A stretch of 64,000 nucleotides of DNA from Calliopum simillimum (lineage: Eukaryota > Arthropoda > Insecta > Diptera > Lauxaniidae): the NCBI GenBank assembly GCA_951812925.1, contig OX638370.1, forward strand, positions 123,084,897 through 123,148,896, read 5' to 3'. This document shows, in pieces, positions 22,466-32,978 of this stretch. A model generated the notes under the pieces. The model worked only from the letters and a program-made list of their open reading frames with translations. It was not told where the DNA came from and did no database searches. The translations under genes were made by a program, and so were the position numbers. Positions within the stretch are counted from its first letter, which is position 1, and each line of letters begins with the position of its first letter.

Positions 22466-22972
22466 TGCAATATTTTTCTGCAAAGTTATGTTAACTTTAA
22501 AATCACACCATGAAACTCAAAGTGAAAAATCTCGGTTTTCGGCTATATTAGAGGTTGTATACAGTACGGACGAAATACGTCTGCTCTTTTTTACTAACTG
22601 ACTCATTTGAAACCATTCTTTATCTTCAAAATGACCTATCAAGTGGTCTCTTGTGATTGTTTTCCACAAAGTTATGACAATTTAAAAATTACACTATGGA
22701 GTGCAAACTCACAGTGTACGAGTATTCCTTATATTGCTGCAACATGCCGTCTTACAATAGTCATAACTTTTTAGAAAACAATTACAAGAGACCATTTCGT
22801 AGCTCATTTTGAATATAAAGAATGGTTTTAAATGCGTTGGTTAGTAAAAAAGAGCAGACGAATTTCGTCCGTACTGTATACAACCTCTAATATAGCCGAA
22901 AACCGAGATTTTTCACTTTGAGTTTCATGGTGTGATTTTAAAGTTAACATAACTTTGCAGAAAAATATTGCA
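22466..22972. mobile_element. 507-bp palindrome
   Basis: The arms match from TGCAATATTTTTCTGCAAAG inward through AATCACACCATGAAACTCAA and GTACGGACGAAATACGTCTG to about 150 bp; the rest is a looser, partly complementary spacer. No coding capacity; target duplication not found. Confidence 0.65.
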
Positions 22973-23039
22973 GATAAACATCTGGGAATAGAAATTCCCA
23001 AAAAAATTTTGTGTGTCCTGCATATAACATCCAATATAG

Positions 23040-23400
23040 CCAAAAATCGTGTTTTTGCACTTTTTTAACTTTTTAGGCAAAGATATCTCCGACAAAAAAA
23101 AAAAGATATCGTTATCGGTTTGATTGAGTTTTCAAGGATAAAACTAGGGCTATTAACTGTCATACCAGATTTTACGGCATAATATTACCTTATCTTGTTA
23201 TATAACTTCAAAAATAGGGGAAAAAATGGTGTCCTTTAAACATATATGTAAGGATATCTCAAAGTCCAGACGTAATAGAGCAATTCTAATACCGGAATCG
23301 GATTAAGCATCAAAAATCACATCTGGAGTGACTACTTTCGTTTCCGGTTTTTGTTTGTGTTTTTCTTAAATACGAAAAAACCGATTTTTTTAAAAAATAA
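23040..23400. repeat. dispersed repeat core
   Basis: Shares ordered words with the 20-kb and 51-kb palindromes and with 63120-63430: a TTTTTAGG...GATATC block, TTGTTATATAACTTCAAAAAT, and ACGTAATAGAGCAATTCT followed by a GGATTAAGCATC-like word. Confidence 0.5.
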
Positions 23401-23424
23401 ATGGTGCGGAAACGATACCTTTTA

Positions 23425-23500
23425 TATGTATGTATGTATGTATGTATATATATATCCATACATATATATTACACATATATACATATACATGTATATATAT
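23425..23500. repeat. TATG/TA microsatellite
   Basis: TATGTATGTATGTATG followed by TATATATA and CATATA runs. Confidence 0.8.
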
Positions 23501-23506
23501 GTACGT

Positions 23507-23913
23507 TAGGCCGGGTCAAATTTTTTTGCGGCAAAGAGTATAGCAACAAAACAATCTACGAAAAATTCCAAGAAACTTTGCCCAAGAAACCATGGGTCTA
23601 AAATCAATATCGAGCCGCCGTAAATTGCGTTGAAGTTTTGTATGTAGTACTTTAAAATTCAATAAAAAAAAACAAAAAATTCAAATACTTTGAATAATTT
23701 TATATGAAACAAGTAAAAAAAAATTTGAATTTTTTATTTTTCTTATTGTATTTTAAAGTACTACATACAAAACTTCAACGCAATTTACGGCGGCTCGATA
23801 TTGATTTTAGACCCATGGTTTCTTGGGCAAAGTTTCTTGGAATTTTTCGTAGATTATTTTGTTGCTATACTCTTTGCCAATTTTTTGCCTCCCGAACAAA
23901 TTGACCCGGCCTA
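23507..23913. mobile_element. 407-bp hAT MITE with perfect 8-bp duplication
   Basis: Both ends read TAGGCCGGGTCAA inward and the arms stay complementary for more than 150 bp (including GGCAAAGAGTATAGCAACAA and ATATCGAGCCGCCGTAAATT). ATGTACGT is duplicated exactly at 23499-23506 and 23914-23921. Terminus and duplication length identify the hAT superfamily. No transposase. Confidence 0.85.
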
Positions 23914-24130
23914 ATGTACGTATATACATATATATGTGCACATAATATGTATATACACACCGAGATATACTCAAAAATCGTTAAAAAAAACTAAAAGGTC
24001 GAAAAAAAAAACGGCTGGACGTTAGATTTCGCGGTTTGCGGATTTAGATACTAGAAGGGTCCCCCAACATTATCCCTGAAAAAAATCGCGGGTGGTATTT
24101 CAAAAAGTTAAAATTTTTTAAAAACCATCG

Positions 24131-25054
24131 TTGGTGCCGTTGACAAAAGTGAACTCCATTACTCCCTCGTCACGCGCCATATGTCTGAAAATTATCATTC
24201 GGATCACAGAACTGATAGATAAAACCGTTTTTTCTCTAATTTTGTTGCACTGCGTGATGAACATGAAATCATATTTGGTTAGTTGGAATACAAATCCGAT
24301 TTCATCTTATGGAAATGCAATCGTTATATCGAGTGGGATTTTGTGTTAGCGCCCGGTAATTCAAAAAAACCTATGTTAACTCGCAAATTCGTTATATGGC
24401 CATTCGGAAAACTTGAAGTCTGCTGTACAGAAGACATTCGCAATAACTCAAAAATTTCTGTGCTTAGCCTTAGCAACAGTTTGACTAAAGTTTTGTAACT
24501 TAATTTTTATGATGAATACAACTTAATATATACTTCATTTCTGGCAGCAATATTACTTTTAAGATTTAAATGAAGTTTTGAGAAAAAGTAATCTTTCCTA
24601 AAAACTGATAGGATTCGATTTTATCATTAATTTTCTCTCGATGTAACGTTTGTCTCTAAAAAGGCTGCATTCAAGGTCATCAAAATCAACAATGCCTTAT
24701 TGTTTAATGAGAGATTTTCAAGTTTTTGTTGACGTTGTAATCATTTCCTATTTTTAATTTTTTTTTTTTTTTTTTTGTAATGTTTGTTATAAGCGGTTTA
24801 CACTTAAACTTGCAATTAATATGCAAAAAAAAACTTTAATGTTTCGTGATTGCAAATGATTTTCAGATATAAAATCATTACAATGGAAAATACTCGTAAA
24901 GGAGAAACATTAGTATAGTAGAACTCAAAAATTATAACTTGAAGGGATAAAATTTTCATCTTTAAACTTATACGTGTACCGATGTTTTAAAGCCTTTTCA
25001 ATTTACCCTCATCAATTCATTTTTGAAATTATTTGTTGCATGTTATACTTATCC
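24131..25054. other. unassigned; start resembles the 10-kb palindrome
   Basis: The first ~60 bases (GTTGACAAAAGTGAACT, then ACGCGCCATATGT) match the right half of the 10413-11014 palindrome, so this is a fragment of that family. The rest shows no gene. Confidence 0.4.
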
Positions 25055-25056
25055 TA

Positions 25057-25923
25057 CACAGAACGAAAAAACTATTGTAAATTTTCCTAAGTTTTTTTAG
25101 GTGAACATTTTTCTATGAAATTCAAAAAACTTTGCAATATTCCCTAAGTTCTCTGTAAATTTATACATGACTTACGTTATTAGATTTTAGGTAATTTACC
25201 TAAAAAAACTTAGTTGTTTTGCGTAAGTTTTATAAGACAATTTACCGAAGAACTTCGGCAATATTAGATAGTAGATAAAAGTAAAATATAAAATTCACCT
25301 AGATTTTTGGATTTTTCTGTCAGTAGACAAATTTAAATGAAAAAAATTATTTTAATTTTTTGAATAAATAGAAAAAAAAAAAAAATAAAAAAGCAGAAGA
25401 CAACTTAAAACGAGTGGTATACGTAACTGTGTATTAATAGCTCTAAATTTTCTAATTTTCCAAATTTTTAGCAAAAGAAAACCTCTACAGTTCATCTTTA
25501 AGTAAGTACATGATCTTACATGTCTCTCAGGAATCGATATTGGACTTCTTATGTGTTGGCAAAATAACACACTTTAGAAAATAAATTATATGTTTTTTAT
25601 TATGGGAAATATGTAGTTAAGATCATAATACATATTTAATAAATTATAAACAAAAAAGATAAAATTTAAAACAAAGCGGTGGAGAAGGTAAAAACACCTA
25701 AAAAACTAAGGCAAATATTTATAAAATTACCTTTTTTAATTTTGGCGAATTATCTAAGCAGCTTTGGTTATTTTACCTAATAAATTTAATTATATTGCCA
25801 AAGTAAAGTTTACCTAAGTTTTCTTTGTTATATTACCTAAAAACTTAGCTGGAGCATATAGCCCTAAGTTCTTAGGCAAATTATACTCTATTAGGTGAAT
25901 TTTCACAAGTTTTTAGTTCTGTG
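25057..25923. mobile_element. 867-bp TA-flanked element with repeated TTACCTAA word
   Basis: The ends read CACAGAACGAAAAAACT and CACAGAACTAAAAACTTG inward, with TA outside both (25055-25056, 25924-25925). The words TTACCTAA, CCTAAGTT and their complements recur at least eight times, some forming small hairpins such as CCTAAGTTTTTTTAGG. No transposase is seen. A Tc1/mariner-type duplication is likely; the family is unknown. Confidence 0.65.
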
Positions 25924-25925
25924 TA

Positions 25926-27011
25926 TAGTTTCAAAGCCGCGTTTATTTCCAAAGATACATCTGACCAATTTGAAAGACTGAAATAAAGTTTCTATTCAAA
26001 GCTCGAAAAGTCAAAAACGTTTACAGGATATGAAAACATCGCTTTATTATCTAGTAACTATTTTTGATGAAATTTATATCTGCTCTGTAGGACCATATTT
26101 ATGGCATTCAATTTTAAAATACGAACAAAATAAAATCATACAGCGGAATTCAGCTCTGTTTCTCGTATTCATTATGGTCACCCAAAATACAGCTTTGCGC
26201 GTGAAAAATCAACTTTGCGCTCGGCTTTAATATATCACTTGCACAAATATGATGTTAAACTAGATATTGTTAAATTCGAGAAAACCTCTTGCATCATCAC
26301 TCATGCAATTTCTATGAATTCAGAATGTCATTTCCGTTCAACTTTTCAACCAAATTATGATTACACATATGTACTTACTATTTTTTATACGACTGCTAAT
26401 ACTTATAAGTAGGTATACTTAATACAATTCATACAATTATATGCAATTATTTATTACTCAGTAAAACAGTGTATCATTGTATCTGCAATTTTTTTTAACT
26501 TATTTAATATTCAAGGTTATCCAGTAGATCGGAACACGAAAAATTTCCAAATGACAAAAAAATCTTCAAAAGAAATTAGTCTTGAATAAAATTAACTGTA
26601 TTTTTTCATTTTGTGATCATAAGAACACGGAATTTTTTATCACTTTACCTTAATTGTTCTATTCGAAATTATATACTCAATCACGTCACAGTCTGGCAAA
26701 AGTTATAAAATGTCATTTCTTTTTTTATCTCTTACGTTTTTTGCTAATTAAGTTCTGGTTTCGCATTCTGGTTTTTATTTCCTTTGTTAAGAATTTGTTT
26801 TTCTCCCATGAGATCACTTTGATTTCTATTTCTGGGTTAAAAAGTGGAAACTAAAAACATAAAATTTATCTAAACTTTGTTGAACTACATGGTTATGAGC
26901 CATTTAAATTAGTAAACGCTGATTTACGCGAATTGTTAGTTTCAATTAAGGAGTGTCAGGATGAAACAAAAAAAAATCAAATTTTTTAATGGGTTTTTTT
27001 GAAAGTGGAAT
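25926..27011. other. unassigned AT-rich sequence
   Basis: No gene or repeat recognised. Confidence 0.35.
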
Positions 27012-27093
27012 AGTTCCATAAAGGCAAAAGTAATGTCGACCATTATGTGCCACAATAATCGGTAACTTGACCGATATCTTTTTTTCAACTTTA
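27012..27093 (+). repeat. fragment of the 19526 MITE family
   Basis: GGCAAAAGTAATGTC and about 70 following bases match 19558-19630. It stops where the RTE coding sequence begins. Confidence 0.5.
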
Positions 27094-27300
27094 TGCCATC
27101 AAGCAAACTGCAGCGAAGAGGTATTGCCGCAAAGGCCATAAACTTAGTACGTCCACAATATGAAGAGTTTAAATGCAGTGTGTTACACAACGCGTTGTTG
27201 TCACCGACATTCACCACTAGTTCAGGCATCCGGCAGGGCTGTTTACTATCGCCATCTCTCTTCCTTATCGTTCTTGATGATATCCTAGATAAAGCTCTTA

Positions 27301-28100
27301 GTCCGTGGGCCCGCGTACAAAAAAAAAAATCATAAACACACTCCTGAGACTTCGTGTACGTAGCGTTTACCGTTCAAGCTATCACAAAGTCATGGATTTC
27401 AGGCCAGAAAAAATTTTATGAACCCAACCTTGGTTTTCATTCGAATCAAAAGTTTTTAATATGTTAAAAGTATAAAAAATGCTGTTGGACAAAAATTTTG
27501 GGGCGTTTGAAGAGTCGGACACGCTGAATATGCCAAAATTACGACATAAAAAAATGTATTACCACAGAGCCAGTTTTTGGTCAATAAAAATATTCAAAAT
27601 CAAGTGATAACATTGTCGGACAAAAATATTAATAGTCGGACGAAAATGCCGTTTTAATTAACAAAAAAGTGAGTGAGCGAGCACAAAAATATTTTTCGTT
27701 ACCGGGAGAGGAAAAAAATGTTTACCTCTCCAATATTTCTCTCAAACATACTACCCCCATTTTTCCACCCCTGGGGCTCCCATGCGAAATGTTGATAAAA
27801 ACATCGTAACTTTGGCATGTTCGGCGTGTCAGACTCGTCAAACGCCCCAAAATTTTTGTCCGACAGCATTTCTTATACTTTTAACATATTAAAAACTTTT
27901 GATTCGAATGAAAACCAAGGTTGCGTTCATGAATTTTTTTCTGGCCTGAAACCCATGACTTTGTGATAGCTTGAACGGAAAACGCCTCACCACCATACTT
28001 CCCCACTCTCAAAATTTTGTCCGAATCGACCTGAACATTAAATACACGAGGTCTCAGCAGTATGTTTATGAATTTTTTTTTTGTTCATGGGCCCATGGAC
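27301..28100. mobile_element. 800-bp TA-flanked foldback inserted in RTE
   Basis: The ends read GTCCGTGGGCCCGCGTAC and GTCCATGGGCCCATGAAC inward, followed by an A-run and similar arms of about 300 bp (sharing CAAGCTATCACAAAGTCATG and GGGGCGTTTGA). TA is duplicated at 27299-27300 and 28101-28102. Insertion into known coding sequence makes the boundaries certain to within a base or two. No transposase. Confidence 0.85.
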
Positions 28101-28581
28101 TATCTCAATAAATCCAAAAGAGATATCCGATGGAATTTTACCGAACATCTAGAAGATCTCGACTACGATGACGACATTTGCCTTCTATCATCCAAATACT
28201 CAGACATGCAAAGCAAAATTGAAGACCTTGTCTTGGAATCACAAAAGGCCGGCCTAAAAATCAGCGCATCCAAGACTAAAAGCAGGAAACTGAAGGCAGC
28301 ATAATCTCCATGAATGGTGGAACAAAAGAGGATATCAATTCAAGAATAGCAAAAGCGAACGGCGCGTTTGCTCAACTGAACAAAGTATGGTCTTCTGCCG
28401 TTATATCCACCAAAACGAAAGTGTGCATTTTGGTTCGAATGTGAAATCAGTTTTGTTATATGGGTGCGAAACGCGGCTTGTTAGTGACCAACTAATGGAC
28501 AAGCTGCAAATATTCGTCAACAAATGCTTAAGGCCTATACTAAAGGTTTGTTGGCCTCGCACTATATCAAATGCCGTTGAA

Positions 28582-29204
28582 GGTGCCGTGACATAATCCC
28601 CATTTCGTGAATGGGGATCATGTCCGCTAATAATTCGGACATATTCCCCATTTCTTAAATGAGGATTATGTCCGCAAGTTTTTCGGACATAATCCCCAAA
28701 AAAACGGACATAATCCCCATAACTATATTTCCTAATGCCTTATTTTGTTAGTGACAACAGCCGCAGCTCAGGACTTGAAACTTCCAAAAAATCCAATACC
28801 GGCTCCGCGGCGGCCTTCAGGCGCGGATCAGTCTATAATATATCTAACACCTAGTTTGCTAGCCACAGTAATTTTACATAAGAGTAAGGGTAAGTGGGCG
28901 GCTTGCGGCCGTAGCTCAGGATTTAAAAATCCCGAAAATCCAACACAGGCTTCGAGGCGGCCTTCCGCCGCGGATCAGTCTATAATATCCAACACTAGTT
29001 ATATAAATTTTTTAAATGGATTATTCAAAAATTTTGTTCAATCTTAATTAAATTTGTCGGACATAACCCCCACTGGGATTATGTCCGAAAAATTTGCGAA
29101 CATAACCCCCAACATCAAAATTGGGATTATGACCGAAAAATTTTCCGACATAATCCCCATTTACGAAGTCAGGATTATGTCCGTTGGGATTATGTCCGGT
29201 AACC
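28582..29204. mobile_element. 623-bp element with iterated GACATAATCCCC, inserted in RTE
   Basis: The ends read GGTGCCGTGACATAATCCCC and GGTTACCGGACATAATCCC inward. The flanking target reads GCCGTTGAA on the left and GCCGTTGTG on the right, a 7- to 9-bp duplication. (G)GACATAATCCCC or its complement occurs about ten times, concentrated in the outer ~150 bp of each side. The core (28755-29000) is a GC-richer direct duplication of about 100 bp (GCGGCCTT and GCGCGGATCAGTCTATAATA or close variants in each copy). No protein is recognised. Confidence 0.75.
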
Positions 29205-29490
29205 GCCGTTGTGTATCAAAAATGCAATCAGAGGGCTATAGCAAACGAGATCAAGCTACGCAAGTGGAGATGGATTAGTCAAACTCCGGAAACCACTCAG
29301 CGAAGTCTGTCGCCAGGCTTTTGAATGGAATCCACAAGGCAGTAAAGGACGTGGTATGCCGAAAACCAACTGAAAAAGGTCGCTGGAAGGGAAAATCAAA
29401 GAAACAGGAAAATTGTGGCAAGAGATCAAAGTCATCGGAAGGGATCGCGACAAATGGAGACGTTTCATACTGGCCTTAGGCTTCTCCTAG

Positions 29491-29979
29491 GAGTTAAAGG
29501 AGAATATATACCTTACGATTAGCTGATCTTCTCATCCGAATTTCAACATTGTTCTTAAGCTCCTGAATCGTCGCTGAACATTGTTTTTTTTTTTAATTTT
29601 TTTTTTCAACCTTATCTAAATTAACCCACTTATAAACTAAACAGCTTCGGCAACACTTCATTTTCAAAAAAAAAAAGCTCGTGTGCTCTTATTTTAATGT
29701 TAATTAAAAACATTTCTTATCAAACATTGCTGATTTTTTTACGATTCTTCTTTTTCTTCGTTTTACTTTAAAATTTAATTAACAAATATGTATGCTAAAG
29801 TTATTCCTTAAGAGAATAGTGAATCGGTTCTCGAAAAGAATATACTCTTAAAATGTTAGTTATTTCTAAAAATAATACCAAACGAGGCTTAGAATAAAAT
29901 AGTATAATTCTTTATTTTCTCAAACAGCTTAAAGACATAAAATTAAGTAAATATAAGACTTTGACCTTAAAGTCTGGCA
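29491..29979. other. RTE 3' tail, then unassigned sequence
   Basis: The first ~30 bases (GAGTTAAAGGAGAATA) are the 3' end of the RTE, as judged from the second copy at 33176-33236. The remainder is AT-rich without recognisable features. Confidence 0.45.
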
Positions 29980-30326
29980 GTGGTTTCAATCACTTTTCAC
30001 TTAGGAGGCTTTTTGATGGAAAATGGTGAGTCACACGATAAAAAGTATTATAATCTTTTTTATGGAGAGATACAGATTCTACAAATAATTTTGATTTATA
30101 TTTACAAAAAAGTGACTGTTTCAGAAATACTTAGTTGATAAAGTCGAATTTTTCGACTTTTTGCAGTTTTTTAAAAATAATTTCTAAACGGTTATTTTTT
30201 CGTTAATGCAAATCAATGTTATTTGTAGAACCTGTAATTTCTCACAAAAAGAATTTCAATACTTTTTATCGTGTGACTAACCATTTTCATCAAAAAGCCT
30301 CCTTAATGAAAAGTAATTGAAAACAC
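29980..30326. mobile_element. 347-bp palindrome
   Basis: The arms of about 75 bp match (GAGGCTTTTTGATG, TCACACGATAAAAAGTATT) with a spacer. Target duplication not resolved. Confidence 0.6.
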
Positions 30327-30708
30327 ACGGATTACGGAACAGGCCAGATAGTATGAGCTTTTTATATTTTAAGACAGACATGATAGTATTTCAACTCAAG
30401 CTGTAAAAAAAGGAGTTAGCGGCAACTAGAAACTAACTCTTTCAAACAAATATGAATCGAAAGTACATCATAGGAGAAGACTACGGGCAAAAATTACTAG
30501 AAATTATTGTGGCAGAACATACCCAATTTCACGGTCAAAGGTCACGAAAACCATTTTTTTTTTTTTTAATACCTCGTTAACGGTTAAATTCACAGAAAAA
30601 TTTGCAACAGTTTTGAAATTAGAAAAATTTCCTATGAAACAATGCAAAAGTAATTTTCATTCGAGTTATAGTTCAGGAGATATCTTCTCTTAGAAATGCA
30701 TATTTCTA

Positions 30709-31040
30709 CACAGCAAATAGTTTGGTTGTAAAATTCAAACCAAATTGGAATGAATTCAAATCCACACCAAATTTGGTATAAAATTAACTAAAACTTGGTA
30801 TACAAACCGTTTACACTTGTTCGTATAAAATTTATACAAATAAAGCATTAATACAATATACACCATTTTGGTTTAAATTTAATAGTATCACCATACAAAA
30901 ATCTTTTATACTATTTTGGTATAAATTTTATGTAGGAGTTCATATGAAAGTACAATATTTTAAACCATTTTATATAAAATTCGTGTTGTACTATATAAAC
31001 CAATTTTACATAATTTTCGAATATATATTTCGGAATTAAA
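30709..31040. repeat. probable partial element with GGTATAAA words
   Basis: Begins TACACAGCAAATAG, resembling the CACAG starts of other elements, and repeats GGTATAAAATT-type words several times. The other terminus was not found, so it may be truncated. Confidence 0.35.
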
Positions 31041-31346
31041 AAATGATATCGATACGTACGCAGTATAAATTCCATAATAAAAAAATATCTTACAATAATA
31101 ACATGTAATTATTCATTTTAAGAGAAACAAGTTTCATAAATTATGTTACATAAAAAACCTTGCAAACGAAACGCTATGCAAAAATAGTATAATATCGATG
31201 ACTCACAACGGCAGGGCAATGCATATAAAGGGAAAAAACAAAGAAATTGGAATTTTTGCATGTGCTGTGTTTTTCTTGTAGCTGTGATTCTCGTTTAATC
31301 TATGCTAAAAGTTAAATAAAGTATGCTTGCAGAATTCTATAAGACG

Positions 31347-31437
31347 TCGGCAAAGCGTCTGATGAGGAATTGACTTATTATAGTCAATTTTGACCTGTGG
31401 TGGGTCCCGAAACTAGTAACGCAAACCAGCCTTCCGA
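31347..31437 (+). ncRNA. hammerhead ribozyme-like motif, copy 1
   Basis: Type I order. Outer stem I TCGG (31347-31350) pairs with CCGA (31434-31437); inner stem I GCGT pairs with ACGC (31419-31422). The core CTGATGA (31359-31365) is followed by stem II opening GG and closing CC before GAAA (31409-31412). Stem II contains an internal hairpin ATTGAC/GTCAAT. Stem III is minimal: AC, loop TA, GT, then A, giving the cleavage site GTA. Very short stem III is described for Penelope-associated hammerheads, which often act as dimers; tandem units suit that. Activity is inferred, not shown. Confidence 0.7.
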
Positions 31438-31861
31438 TACATTTTTTTGCTTTTTTTATTTATGTGTATTTTTGCCTTGTTTTTTGTGTTTTTATTGTTG
31501 TTTTACTCAAAAACACTGAACAGTAAGCTCCAACCATCAATGTATTTTCATTGTTGGTAGCTAAGAATGTTAATCATCATCTGTTCCAAAAAACAAAAAA
31601 TTAGAAAATCTCAGAGAGCCAACTGATACACATACGAATGCGCTTGCTACTTCGTTTTGTCTCGGCAAAAAACCTTGCAAACGAAACGCTATGCAAAAAT
31701 AGTATAATATCGATGACTCACAACGGCAGGGCAATGCATATAAAGGGAAAAAACAAAGAAATTGGAATTTTTGCATGTGCTGTGTTTTTCTTGTAGCTGT
31801 GATTCTCGTTTAATCTATGCTAAAAGTTAAATAAAGTATGCTTGCAGAATTCTATAAGACG

Positions 31862-31952
31862 TCGGCAAAGCGTCTGATGAGGAATTGACTTATTATAGTC
31901 AATTTTGACCTGTGGTGGGTCCCGAAACTAGTAACGCAAACCAGCCTTCCGA
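31862..31952 (+). ncRNA. hammerhead ribozyme-like motif, copy 2
   Basis: Same sequence as the first motif, 515 bp downstream. Cleavage at both sites would release a 515-nt RNA. Confidence 0.7.
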
Positions 31953-32376
31953 TACATTTTTTTGCTTTTTTTATTTATGTGTATTTTTGCCTTGTTTTTT
32001 GTGTTTTTATTGTTGTTTTACTCAAAAACACTGAACAGTAAGCTCCAACCATCAATGTATTTTCATTGTTGGTAGCTAAGAATGTTAATCATCATCTGTT
32101 CCAAAAAACAAAAAATTAGAAAATCTCAGAGAGCCAACTGATACACATACGAATGCGCTTGCTACTTCGTTTTGTCTCGGCAAAAAACCTTGCAAACGAA
32201 ACGCTATGCAAAAATAGTATAATATCGATGACTCACAACGGCAGGGCAATGCATATAAAGGGAAAAAACAAAGAAATTGGAATTTTTGCATGTGCTGTGT
32301 TTTTCTTGTAGCTGTGATTCTCGTTTAATCTATGCTAAAAGTTAAATAAAGTATGCTTGCAGAATTCTATAAGACG

Positions 32377-32467
32377 TCGGCAAAGCGTCTGATGAGGAAT
32401 TGACTTATTATAGTCAATTTTGACCTGTGGTGGGTCCCGAAACTAGTAACGCAAACCAGCCTTCCGA
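32377..32467 (+). ncRNA. hammerhead ribozyme-like motif, copy 3
   Basis: Same sequence again, in the last, 3'-truncated unit. Confidence 0.7.
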
Positions 32468-32978
32468 TACATTTTTTTGCTTTTTTTATTTATGTGTATT
32501 TTTGCCTTGTTTTTTGTGTTTTTATTGTTGTTTTACTCAAAAACACTGAACAGTAAGCTCCAACCATCAATGTATTTTCATTGTTGGTAGCTAAGAATGA
32601 AAAAAATTTTCAATCACATATTTCCTTGAAGCACAAATGTACATTTTGTTATTTTTCTCAAACATCGTTTTGCAATGCGAAAATGGTTTAATTGTGATAC
32701 AAAAATCTTGGTAATAGAAACAATTTCTAATTATGGAGTTTATAGATTCCATACTTCCAAACCGGAAGTTTTTTCTCTTTGGCAACGGAGATGTTCTGGT
32801 TGACGCGCGCATAGTTTATTGCACCAGTCGACAGGGAAAGGTTGAAGAAAGGGGTGGCCCCTTTAAAAAAAAAAAATTATTGCGCTAGTCGAACGGGAGA
32901 GATTGAAGAAAAAATTTGTTAGCTGTCAAGGGTGTCCCTGACACTTTTAAGTAATTTTCGTCTCATTTCAAAATAGAG

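Larger units (their letters stand above)
21697..24130. mobile_element. 2.4-kb foldback with several nested insertions
   Basis: The outer arms (21697-21905, 23925-24130) are inverted near-copies sharing GGTTTTTAAAAAATTTTAAC, GGGGGACCCTTCTAGTATCT and ACGTCCAGCCGTTTTTTTTT. Between them lie a tRNA-derived SINE-like unit, a 507-bp palindrome, a dispersed ATATCTC core and a 407-bp hAT MITE. The MITE target site is the TATGTACGT sequence at the inner border of the right arm. Confidence 0.65.
27094..29490 (+). pseudogene. RTE-clade non-LTR retrotransposon, reverse transcriptase remnant
   Basis: A 5'-truncated copy of an RTE element, split into three coding blocks. Block 1 (27094-27300) has SSGIRQGCLLSPSLFLIVLD, the RQG(C)LLSP motif of RTE reverse transcriptase. 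Block 2 (28101-28581) has LEDLDYDDDICLLS, where YADD has become YDDD, then the thumb region with VLLYGCET. Block 3 (29205-29490) has the C-terminal region with KLRKWRW and ends in RRFILALGFS and a stop at 29488-29490. Two inverted-repeat elements sit exactly between the blocks, and frame is continuous across both when the element and one target copy are disregarded. Frameshifts, stops and a small deletion near 28300 show it was already decaying. Confidence 0.85.
31152..32599 (+). repeat. 2.8 tandem copies of a 515-bp hammerhead-bearing unit
   Basis: The landmark CCTTGCAAACGAAACGC occurs at 31158, 31673 and 32188, so the period is exactly 515 bp. The copies look identical wherever compared. 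The third ends at 32599 after GTTGGTAGCTAAGAATG. Each full unit has one hammerhead-like core. Tandem units of a few hundred bases with a type I hammerhead and no protein are the layout of animal retrozymes and of repeats linked to Penelope-like elements. The near absence of differences implies recent amplification or homogenisation. No Penelope reverse transcriptase or GIY-YIG sequence is seen in the window. Confidence 0.85.

Noticed and set aside
30709..31040. Complete TIR transposon starting CACAGCAAATAG
   Set aside because: Only one end is visible; no inverse terminus found before the hammerhead array, so it is listed only as a possible partial element.
31570..32291. Two identical 68-codon minus-strand frames in the 515-bp array
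   Set aside because: They are the same non-coding repeat read antisense in two copies, with no domain; identity follows from the tandem repeat.
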